Below are positions 34,943 to 44,000 of a DNA stretch of 64,000 bases, piece after piece. Each line of letters begins with the position of its first letter. Position 1 is the first letter of the stretch. The stretch comes from Candidatus Promineifilum breve (GTDB lineage Bacteria > Chloroflexota > Anaerolineae > Promineifilales > Promineifilaceae), in the NCBI RefSeq assembly GCF_900066015.1, contig NZ_LN890655.1:3450726-3514725 (forward strand), in the 5' to 3' direction. A model generated the notes under the pieces. It was given only the letters and a program-made list of their open reading frames with translations, was not told where the DNA came from and ran no database searches. The translations under genes were made by a program, and so were the position numbers.

Positions 34943-35035
34943 GAGGAGGACGAGGCGCGAAATGGGGCGCAACAAGCAAGCGCGAGGGACAGATGGGCGG
35001 CAAGGGCGGTCATTGTCCCACTGTGGATAACCGGA

Positions 35036-37215
35036 CGCGGCCGCAGCCTGTTTGCCTTTGAGGGATTGAAACACATGGTATGCCTCCCACTACTAAGATC
35101 TTGAAGAGTCGCGGCCGCAGCCTGTTTGCCTTTGAGGGATTGAAACCTAACAACAGCCCACACTCTGTCTGCCACGACATCGATCGCGGCCGCAGCCTGT
35201 TTGCCTTTGAGGGATTGAAACTGAATGAATTGGTACGCCAGAAAGAATTCATTGGCCGCGCGGCCGCAGCCTGTTTGCCTTTGAGGGATTGAAACCAAAC
35301 CACTCCCGTGCCATGGTGCGCAGGAAAGCCCAACGCGGCCGCAGCCTGTTTGCCTTTGAGGGATTGAAACGTACACACGGGGCATAGCTTGGGCGCATTT
35401 TTGACGGTCGCGGCCGCAGCCTGTTTGCCTTTGAGGGATTGAAACGTAACGGTAAGCGACGTAGATGATCCCGGCGATGCCGACGCGGCCGCAGCCTGTT
35501 TGCCTTTGAGGGATTGAAACTGCTAGCAGCAGCACTAAAACTCCAATCCAAATGTATTCCGCGGCCGCAGCCTGTTTGCCTTTGAGGGATTGAAACCGGC
35601 GGCCCGAATCGTACGTATACGCTCTTTCAAACGCGGCCGCAGCCTGTTTGCCTTTGAGGGATTGAAACCTCGACCACTGTTGCGGTTGGGGTCGCCGTTG
35701 GGCAATCGCGGCCGCAGCCTGTTTGCCTTTGAGGGATTGAAACCAAACCACTCCCGTGCCATGGTGCGCAGGAAAGCCCAACGCGGCCGCAGCCTGTTTG
35801 CCTTTGAGGTATTGAAACGTATGGATGGCCGTGTCGGTGTAGGCATAGGCGATGCCGCGGCCGCAGCCTGTTTGCCTTTGAGGGATTGAAACTTTCCACC
35901 CGCTTCGTCTAGATTGGGTTTCAAGACCCCGCGGCCGTGGCCTGTTTGCCTTTGAGGGATTGAAACTATACGTCGGGGATCGGAGTCTACTCTGTGGTCA
36001 TCGCGGCCGTGGCCTGTTTGCCTTTGAGGGATTGAAACATCATAAACCAGTTGTTGGTGTCGGTCAGGTACTTCCACGCGGCCGTGGCCTGTTTGCCTTT
36101 GAGGGATTGAAACCATTGCTCCAACGGCTCCAAGACCCAGTTTGGGTCCTCGGCCGTGGCCTGTTTGCCTTCGAGGGATTGAAACTTCTGGTTGGTTCAC
36201 ACAATTCAGAGGTTCAGCCGCGGCCGTGGCCTGTTTGCCTTTGAGGGATTGAAACAATTATAGGTGACATATTTCCTCCGTTGATTTGTTTGCGCGGCCG
36301 TGGCCTGTTTGCCTTTGAGGGATTGAAACGAGGTTGGGGTTAGAAAGCAGTACCTGCCTTCCCTGTCGCGGCCGTGGCCTGTTTGCCTTTGAGGGATTGA
36401 AACATGGGGCTGGCACCCCTAAAAGAGGTTGAGGATGTCGCGCGGCCGTGGCCTGTTTGCCTTTGAGGGATTGAAACACGAGGTCAATAAATGGAACGAA
36501 AGTGAGGAAAGGGCGCGGCCGCAGCCTGTTTGCCTTTGAGGGATTGAAACCAGTTATTGCCACCCTGGTAATCGGGCGTCTGATGGGCCGCGGCCGCAGC
36601 CTGTTTGCCTTTGAGGGATTGAAACAATTCCTAGCCGAAGCTGATTTCTTGCAATGCGGGCAGCGCGGCCGCAGCCTGTTTGCCTTTGAGGGATTGAAAC
36701 AATGAAATAAATAAATGAATGAGTCAAATATCCTGGCACGCGGCCGTGGCCTGTTTGCCTTTGAGGGATTGAAACTCTGTGTTTCTCACGACAGTTCTTC
36801 CTCTTGCGTTTCGCGGCCGTGGCCTGTTTGCCTTTGAGGGATTGAAACTGATACTTCACTTGATACAGTACTCTTGGAACTCAACGCGCGGCCGTGGCCT
36901 GTTTGCCTTTGAGGGATTGAAACAAGACGCTCGAACCATAAGGAGGTCCCCTCATATGTCGCGGCCGTGGCCTGTTTGCCTTTGAGGGATTGAAACACTT
37001 CGTCGTCATTTGCAACCCAACTTTGTCCGTCGCGGCCGTGGCCTGTTTGCCTTTGAGGGATTGAAACCTTACATTGGACCTTTGTAGCTTCATCTATTGC
37101 ACTCCCGCGGCCGTGGCCTGTTTGCCTTTGAGGGATTGAAACGCTTGGTAAGGCATATAACGATCAGTCAAATCTCTCCACGGCCGCGGCCTGCTTACCT
37201 TTGAGGGATGAATAC
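35036..37215 (+). CRISPR. CRISPR array, 30 repeats of 37 bp, 29 spacers
   Basis: Repeats begin CGCGGCCG and end GAGGGATTGAAAC; spacers are 33-39 bases. Transcription is on the plus strand, from the leader at the left; the last repeat (37179-37215) is degenerate, as expected for the distal end. The 3' ATTGAAAC gives the 8-base crRNA handle of type III systems. Two repeat forms differ at bases 9-11: form A has GCAGCC and form B GTGGCC. Order: repeats 1-12 A, 13-20 B, 21-23 A, 24-29 B. Repeat 11 has one further change (GAGGTATTG), and repeat 16 (36149-36185) two. Spacers 4 (35296-35333) and 10 (35744-35781) are identical. No cas gene adjoins the array; the type III-D operon with cas6 ends 12.8 kb upstream. 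Confidence 0.98.
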
Positions 37216-37259
37216 TGTATGGCAGCCCCCACCAACTTCAGGCTCTGGAAACAATAACC

Positions 37260-37287
37260 CGCCGGCAAATCACCACATTTGCCGGCG
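37260..37287 (+). terminator. Hairpin after the array, possible terminator
   Basis: An 11-bp perfect stem (CGCCGGCAAAT, 37260-37270, with 37277-37287) and a six-base loop lie 44 bases after the last repeat. There is no clear T-run, so termination here is only likely by position. Confidence 0.5.
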
Positions 37288-37296
37288 CGCCCCTTA

Positions 37297-37324
37297 TTGT
37301 CAACCAGCCACGACCCGCTACAAT
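37297..37324 (+). promoter_or_regulatory. Promoter of the deoxynucleoside kinase gene
   Basis: TTGTCA (37297-37302), 16 bases, then TACAAT (37319-37324). The ATG follows ten bases after the -10 box, so the message would be almost leaderless; no ribosome site is present. Confidence 0.6.
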
Positions 37325-37334
37325 CTGACCGGCC

Positions 37335-37973
37335 ATGACCAAACGCTTCATCCTCGTTGCCGGCAATATCGGCGTGGGCAAGACCTCTCTAACCGAGCGG
37401 TTGGGTGGCCGGCTGGGCTGGATCACCGGCTTCGAGTCGGTCGTCGATAACCCCTACCTGGCCGAGTTCTACGGTGACATGCGCCAGTGGTCTTTCCATT
37501 TGCAGGTGTTCTTCCTGGGCCATCGCGCCCAGCAGCATCTGGCCCTGGCCGGTCAGGCCCAATCAGCCATCGCCGACCGCAGCATCTATGAAGACGCCCA
37601 CATCTTCGCCCGCGTGCTCCACCACATGGGCAATCTCAACGAGCGTGACTACCAGTCCTACCGCAGCGTCTATGAACTGATCGTTGCCAATTTGCCGCGG
37701 CCCGACCTGCTGCTCTATCTCACCGCCCCCGTGCCCGTCCTGCTGGAGCGCATCCGCCGCCGCGCCCGCCCCATCGAAGCCGGCATCTCCGCCGACTATC
37801 TGAGCCTCCTCGATTCCTTCTATGAGGAGTGGCTCCACAGCTTCGACCTCTGCCCCGTGCTCACCATTCGCACCCAGCAACTCGATTTCGTCCACCAGGC
37901 GCAATCGCTCGATACCGTCATCGACCGCATCGAGGCCACGCTGTCGGGCCGCGACGAAGTCATTTTCGACTGA
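37335..37973 (+). CDS. Deoxynucleoside kinase
   Basis: A 212-residue kinase of the dNK/dGK-dCK family, which phosphorylates salvaged deoxynucleosides. The P-loop is GNIGVGKTSL; IADRSIYEDAHIFA holds the DRS motif and the catalytic residues; RIRRRARPIEAGISADYL is the lid region with basic residues. Full length for the bacterial family. It follows the CRISPR array with its own promoter and is not functionally tied to it. Confidence 0.93.
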   Translation: MTKRFILVAGNIGVGKTSLTERLGGRLGWITGFESVVDNPYLAEFYGDMRQWSFHLQVFFLGHRAQQHLALAGQAQSAIADRSIYEDAHIFARVLHHMGNLNERDYQSYRSVYELIVANLPRPDLLLYLTAPVPVLLERIRRRARPIEAGISADYLSLLDSFYEEWLHSFDLCPVLTIRTQQLDFVHQAQSLDTVIDRIEATLSGRDEVIFD

Positions 37974-38014
37974 TCCCTCTCGCTAATAGCGACTATTTGT
38001 GTTAAGATTCACAA

Positions 38015-38674
38015 GTGTCATCGGAAGCCCCCGCACCAGGCGACGCCACGGAGAAACGGCCGATTAATCGCCTCGTTCTCTTGTTGGCGGCGCTGTTGCT
38101 GAGCGGTGTGCTGGTGCTGGCGGTCTGGCTGATTTGGCGCGACGGGTCATCGCCCGCGCCGGCGACTGCGGTTTCGGCCGCGCCCACCGCGGGCCGGACG
38201 CCGGCCACGGACGCGGCCGAACCGGCTACCGATGTGCCCGGCGACGGCTTCGGCCTCGTGTCCGGCCCGGCCACACCCTGGTCGGTGGCCGGCGGGCCGG
38301 GCGCGGCCACGGCTACCGCGTCGGCCTTAGCGGCGGTTCCAACGGCGACAAGTGCGCCGATAACTTTGCTCGGCCCGCCGGCCGGCAGTGCCTTCATGGC
38401 CGGCGACGTCGTCACGTTCTATTGGCAATCGCCGCAAGTTGCCGCCGCGGGGCAGCAGTTTGTGGTAATGATCGCCGCCGGTGACGAAGCGCTGGCCCTG
38501 GGCCGCATTGCGGCGGCCAATCTGGGGCAGGGCTACCAGCTACAGGGCGCGCCCGGCGCGGCCGTAGGCCAACCGGGTAACTACAGTTGGTTTGTCGTCC
38601 TGGCCGATGAAGAGGATGGGGCCATCATTGCCCAAAGCGAAAGCCGGCCGCTGATGATCCTGGCCGATAATTAA
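38015..38674 (+). CDS. Membrane-anchored extracytoplasmic beta-domain protein
   Basis: A 219-residue protein from GTG 38015. A short cytosolic N-terminus is followed by one membrane helix (about residues 19-42), a 65-residue Ala/Pro/Thr linker and a C-terminal domain of about 100 residues (GPPAGSAFMAGDVVTFYWQS; GQPGNYSWFVVLADEEDG). This last domain resembles the extracytoplasmic domain in the neighbouring kinase-like receptor (PAPNREFTLQDTISFEWYWP), with the same F-x-W and G-Y-x-W pattern. It is the first gene of the surface/signalling block. Function unknown. Confidence 0.75.
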   Translation: MSSEAPAPGDATEKRPINRLVLLLAALLLSGVLVLAVWLIWRDGSSPAPATAVSAAPTAGRTPATDAAEPATDVPGDGFGLVSGPATPWSVAGGPGAATATASALAAVPTATSAPITLLGPPAGSAFMAGDVVTFYWQSPQVAAAGQQFVVMIAAGDEALALGRIAAANLGQGYQLQGAPGAAVGQPGNYSWFVVLADEEDGAIIAQSESRPLMILADN

Positions 38675-38825
38675 CGTAAGAATCACGGCCCATCTGTGCG
38701 ATGGGAATTGCATTTTGTCGTGTATAATAGTACGCTAGATTGACTGTTAACGGTTGTCGGGTAGGGAGCAACACGGTTCTGCGAAACCGCCCACACCCCC
38801 GACAGAGGCGCGAGCAGCAGCAGTT

Positions 38826-40727
38826 ATGGTGGCAAGGGATAAAGAAGACCTGTCTGGTCAACAGATAGGCAACTACGAGATCGAATCTCACATCGCGGCC
38901 CGACCGGCCAGCGATCTGTTCCTCGCGCGTGACGTCAAGCTGGAGCGGCTCGTTTTTCTGGAAGTCTTGCGCGTGACGGAAGAAGAAGACCAGAATCTGG
39001 TCGAGCGCTTCCGCCGCCGCATGGAAACCGTCTCGCAGTTGAAAGACCCCCACGTCGCCGTCGTCAGTGACTTCGACGTGACCGACGACGGCTTCCCCTA
39101 TGCCGTCATCGACTACTTCCCGGGCGAAACGCTGGCCGAAAAGCTGGCCGATCTGCGCCACGACGGGCAGACCCTGCCGGTCATCGAGGCGCTGGAACTG
39201 ACCAAGCAGATCGCCCAGGGCCTGGGCGTGGCCCACACCGCCGGCCTGACCCACCACGATCTGCGGCCGGAAAACGTCATGCTCAGCCAGGACGGCGCGC
39301 CGATCCTGATCGATTTCGGTGTCCCCGTCGTGCCCCATGCCCAGCCGCCCGGCGTCAACGGCGCCGAGGGCGAACTGCTCGATTACACCGCGCCGGAAGT
39401 GGCCGAGGGCAAACCGCTGACCCGCCGCAGCAACATCTACTCGCTGGGCGTCATCCTCTACGAACTGCTGGCCGGCCATCAGCCCAAGCTGCCCAACCTG
39501 CCCTACGACATCTTCCCCCAGGCCAACATGCCCAAGGAAGAGCCGCTGGAAGAAGCCCGCCCCGGTCTGGCCGGCGAAACCTACCGGCTGGTGCGCAATT
39601 GCCTGTGGCGGCAGGAATGGAGCCGCTTCGAGACGACCGACGAGTTGATCACCGCCATCGAGACGGCCATCTTCGCCGAGCAGGAACTGCCCAAGGCCAC
39701 AACCGCCTGGACGCCCCAGCGCGGCCGGTCGATGGCCTTCGTCATCCCCATCGCCCTGGTGCTGGTGGGCATCCTGGCCTTCTTCCTGCTGCGCGGCATT
39801 ATGGGCAACCGCAACGCCCAGGCCGACGAGCCGACGGCCGAGGGCACGCCAGCCGGCACCTTCGTGGCCGGGGCCGACACCGCCGAACCCTCGCCCACGG
39901 AATCGCCAACGGCCGAACTGCCGACCGAGGCGGCGCAGGATTTCTCCATCAACGTCGTGTTTCCCGCGCCCAATCGCGAATTCACCCTTCAGGATACGAT
40001 CAGCTTCGAGTGGTATTGGCCGACGCTGCCCGAGCCGGGTATGCACTTCGCCGTCTATCTGATCGATGGTGAACAGGAGCATCTACTGGGCGCGCTGGAC
40101 GAGCCGAACAACGGCGGCAACTACCTGCTGGCCGTTCCCGGTGCCGATATACCGGCCACGGGCGAAGAGTTGGGCTGGCAGATTCGGCTGGAAAGCGTGG
40201 CCGGCGGCGACGTGTTCGTCGCCAGCGACGTGATCCCGATCATCATCCGCGACGCCCTGCCGACGCCCACGGCGGCCACGACCGACACCGTCGCGCCGAC
40301 TGCCGGAACCCCGACCGTGGGCGCCTCGCCCACCGTCTGCGCCGTCGACCCGCCGCCGGGCTGGATTTACTACACCGTTCGCGCCGGCGATTCGCTGTCC
40401 GACCTGGCCGAAAACGCCAACATCCTGGTCGAGACCCTGTTGCAGGTCAACTGCCTGCCCAACGTCCTGCTCAGCGTGGGCCAGCAGATTTGGGTTCCGC
40501 CGGGGTCTGTGCCGCGCACGCCGACGCCGCCATCGCTAGCGACGCCCACCAACCCGCCGCGACCGACCTCGCCGCCCAGCGCCACCGATCGGCCGACGAC
40601 AATCGCGCCAACGACCGCGCCGACCGATCCGCCAACCACCGCGCCGACCGATCAGCCAACGGAACCGCCGGCTACGGATGCGCCTACAAACACGCCCCCG
40701 TCGCCAGTGACTGAAGTGCCGCCGTAA
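38826..40727 (+). CDS. Kinase-fold receptor with extracytoplasmic LysM domain, probable pseudokinase
   Basis: A 633-residue protein with a PknB-like layout. The kinase fold spans residues 18-285, a membrane helix lies at about 304-323, then a beta domain (about 375-475), a LysM domain (YYTVRAGDSLSDLAENANIL, about 498-545) and a long Pro/Thr tail. The kinase part departs from the active pattern: the glycine loop is lost (IAARPASDLF), and the beta-3 lysine is glutamate (VFLEVL, E46). HRDLKPEN reads HHDLRPEN, while DFG (163-165) and APE remain. It may bind nucleotide weakly or act as a scaffold. An upstream TTG at 38754 could add 24 residues. TATAAT at 38723-38728 may be the -10 box. Confidence 0.85.
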   Translation: MVARDKEDLSGQQIGNYEIESHIAARPASDLFLARDVKLERLVFLEVLRVTEEEDQNLVERFRRRMETVSQLKDPHVAVVSDFDVTDDGFPYAVIDYFPGETLAEKLADLRHDGQTLPVIEALELTKQIAQGLGVAHTAGLTHHDLRPENVMLSQDGAPILIDFGVPVVPHAQPPGVNGAEGELLDYTAPEVAEGKPLTRRSNIYSLGVILYELLAGHQPKLPNLPYDIFPQANMPKEEPLEEARPGLAGETYRLVRNCLWRQEWSRFETTDELITAIETAIFAEQELPKATTAWTPQRGRSMAFVIPIALVLVGILAFFLLRGIMGNRNAQADEPTAEGTPAGTFVAGADTAEPSPTESPTAELPTEAAQDFSINVVFPAPNREFTLQDTISFEWYWPTLPEPGMHFAVYLIDGEQEHLLGALDEPNNGGNYLLAVPGADIPATGEELGWQIRLESVAGGDVFVASDVIPIIIRDALPTPTAATTDTVAPTAGTPTVGASPTVCAVDPPPGWIYYTVRAGDSLSDLAENANILVETLLQVNCLPNVLLSVGQQIWVPPGSVPRTPTPPSLATPTNPPRPTSPPSATDRPTTIAPTTAPTDPPTTAPTDQPTEPPATDAPTNTPPSPVTEVPP

Positions 40728-40750
40728 TCTATCGGCTTTTCCATTTTCGA

Positions 40751-40813
40751 TTGGCAAATTTGTGTGAGAAGCGTTAGTATTCCCGTACTATCTAATAGTA
40801 CCGGAGTACTATT
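40751..40813 (+). promoter_or_regulatory. Candidate promoter and operator before the large surface-protein gene
   Basis: The 319-base gap 40728-41046 holds TTGGCA (40751-40756), 18 bases, then TAGTAT (40775-40780), a possible promoter. Just downstream is a perfect 8-base inverted repeat, AATAGTAC at 40794-40801 and GTACTATT at 40806-40813, which could be a repressor site or a 5' hairpin. The remainder is a 230-base leader with no ORF I would support. Confidence 0.45.
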
Positions 40814-41046
40814 GCCGCTTGTATCGTTAAAAATGTGTTCCGTTGTCGAGCCGGGCCGGGAGTGGGTCAGGTTGAGCCATATTTTCACCTCTTCTTAACC
40901 GCCGCGCCGGCCGAATGACGGTAACATAGAATTCGGCATCCCGTAACGGTCGGCCGCCTCGCGGTCGGGTAGCAGTTCTTGGGCCTATGGGAGCACGATT
41001 CCGGTTGCGCGCCGACTGTGGCGCGATGAGGAGTACTGGAGCAATC

Positions 41047-44000
41047 ATGAAGACAAAGTCCACCGTTCTCAGCCTGGGTTCCTTGCTGGCCGCCCTGGCA
41101 TTTATCCTATTGGCCGTTTCCCCCGTTCTCGCCCTGCCGCCGGTCATCAACAACCAGACGCTGACCATCCCCGAGAACAGCCCGGATGGGACGTTTACCG
41201 ATCCGAGTTTCATCAAGGCATATGACAAGGAAGACAAGCCGCTGACCTATGATGTCATTGGCGGCGACGGCGAAACCCTGTTCGAGGTTGGTTTCACGAC
41301 CGGACAGGTGACGGTCATCGATGGCAGCCTGCTCGATTATGAAACCAAGAAGAGCTACGTCCTCGTCGTCAAGGTCGAGGACGTGGAAGCGCTGTCGGAT
41401 TCGGCCGAAATCACCATCAACCTCGTCGATGAATCCGACGAGCCGCCGTCGATGGACGACCAGACCTTCAACGTGCCCGAGAACACCGCCAACAGCGGCA
41501 CGGTGGGCCAACTCGCTTTCGATGACGTCGACGTCAACGACACCCACACCTTCACCATCCTGAGCGGCAACGGCACCGGCCTGGGCGCGTTCCAGATCGA
41601 CTCGACCGGCAAGATCGCCGTCAAGGATACGACCCAGCTCAATCGGGAAGCCACCCCCCAGTTTGTCCTGACGGTCAAAATTCAGGACGAAGCCGGCTTC
41701 TCCGACACGGCCCAGATCACCATCAACGTGACCGACATCAACGAGAACCCGGTGGTCAACGATACGACCTTCACCATCAGCGAGGCGGCGGCCAACGGCA
41801 CGGTCGTCGGCACGGTGACGGCCACCGACCCCGAAGGCGGCGCGCTGACCTTCACCCGCTCCGGCACGACGGCCTTCAGCATCAACGCCACCACCGGCCA
41901 GGTCACCGTGGCCGATAACACCCAACTCGACTACGAGACCCATCCGACGATGACCTTCGTCGTCACCGTGACCGACCCCGGTGGCAAGACCGACACGGCG
42001 ACGATCACCGTCACTCTGGACGAATTCAACGACCCGCCGGAAATAGAAGGCGACGGCATCGACGACGTCATCGTCAACGAAGGCACGGCTTCCAAAGTCG
42101 TCAATTTATGGAGCGCCTTCCAGGATGACGAGGACGAAGACGCCGAGCTGACCTTTCTGGTGTGGGACGTCGACAATGACGCGCTCTTCGATGCCGATCC
42201 GGCCATTAGCAATGCTAACGGCACCCTGTTCCTGGATTTCGCCCCCAATGCTGCCGGCGTCGCCAACATCACCGTGCGCGCCTTCGATCAGGGCGGCGAG
42301 CACGTCGACGACACCTTCGAGGTCAACGTCAACGATTCCCCCGTGCCCGCCGGCTATGACAACGTTACCGTCAATGAAGACGCGCCGAACGCGCTGATCG
42401 ATCTCTACGACGGCTTCACCGATGATGAGCAGCCGTCGTCGGCGTTGCTCTACGAAGTCATCGGCAACAGCAACCCCGGCCTGTTCTCGTCGGTCAATAT
42501 CAATTTGCCCAATCTGGTACTCGATTTTGCCGCCGACGCCAACGGCCAGGCTAACATCACCATTCGGGCCACCGACAGCGGCGGTCTCAGCGCGCAGACA
42601 ACCTTCAACGTGAAGGTCAATGCGGTCAATGACCCGCCGACGACGAGCGGCATCGCCGACGTGAGCGTGGGCGAAGACGCGCCCGATACGGTCATCGACC
42701 TGGCCGACGCCTTCGACGATAAGGAAGACGATCCTGAGCAGCTTGTTTTTGAAGTGGAAGACAACTCCAACCCCAATCTCTTCGAGTCAGTGACGGTCAA
42801 TCCGGGGCTGGCGACGCTGACGCTCAACTACAAGCCCAACACGTCGGGCAGCGCCATCCTGACCATTAAGGCCACCGACAAGGGCGTGCCCGGCGTGCCC
42901 AACTCCAGCCAGTCGGTGGAGACAAGCTTCGATGTGACCGTCGGCGGCGTCAACGATGCGCCGACCCTAACCAGCTTCAGCAAGAATACAGAGGAGGACG
43001 TGGCGATCCAGTTCACCCTCAACGACTTCACGTCGAAGTACAGCGATGAGGACGGGGATCCGCTGGTCAACATCCGTATTGATACGCTGCCGGCCAACGG
43101 CACGCTCAAGCTGGGCGACGCCAACGTGACGGCCAACCAGGTCATCCCCGCGGCCGGCGTGGCCGGCCTCATCTTTGTGCCCGCTCCCAACTGGGATCAG
43201 GGCGCGACTACTTTTGAGTGGAACGCGTCCGACGGCGCGGCCTTCGCCGCCGCCCCGGCCACCGTCACCATTAACGTTAGCGCCAAAAACGACGCGCCTA
43301 TCGTGACCAATTTCGAGAAGTTCGGCCAGGAGGGCATCAACGTCCTCTTCACCGAGACCGACTTCACCGGCGCTTTCTCCGACGTCGACGGCGACTCGCT
43401 GGTCAAAATCAAGATCGATTCCCTGCCCGGCCACGGTTCGCTGAAGTTGGTCAACAGTCCGGTCACCGTCAACCAGCAAATCAATAAAGATAGCCTGAAG
43501 GATCTGCGCTACGTGCCCGATCAGTTCTTCTTCGGCGAGGATAGCTTCGGTTGGTCCGGCTCCGACGGCGCGGTCTATTCGTCGCCGGCCACGGTCAAGA
43601 TCACCCTCAGCCCGAAGAATGACCCGCCGGCGCTCGATCTGAACGGCGACGGCGTCGGCACCGGCTTCACCGCCAAGTTTGTCGCCGGCGGCAACCCGGT
43701 GGTCATCGCCGGGCAGGGCCTGGACATCACCGACATCGACAGCACCATGATGCAGAGCGCGACGATCATCATCGTCAATCGCCAGAACGGCAACAAGGAG
43801 CTCCTCGACGCCAACGTGGCCGGCACCAACATCACCAAGGAATTCAGCCCCGGCAGCGGTGTGCTATTCCTGACCGGCCCGGACACCATCGCCAACTTCG
43901 AGAAGGTGCTCAGGACGGTCGACTATGAGATCGCGCCCGACGTGGCTAACCCGAATACCGACACCGTGCGCAACGTGAGCTTCCGTGTCTACGACGGCGA

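Noticed and set aside
34936-36563. Open frames across the CRISPR array encoding repeated GFNPSKANRLRPR-like units
   Set aside because: They are translations of the repeat itself, on both strands, with no start context; not proteins.
38826-39700. Calling the LysM receptor a normal Ser/Thr kinase because DFG and APE are present
   Set aside because: The beta-3 lysine and the glycine loop are both lost, so activity should not be assumed.
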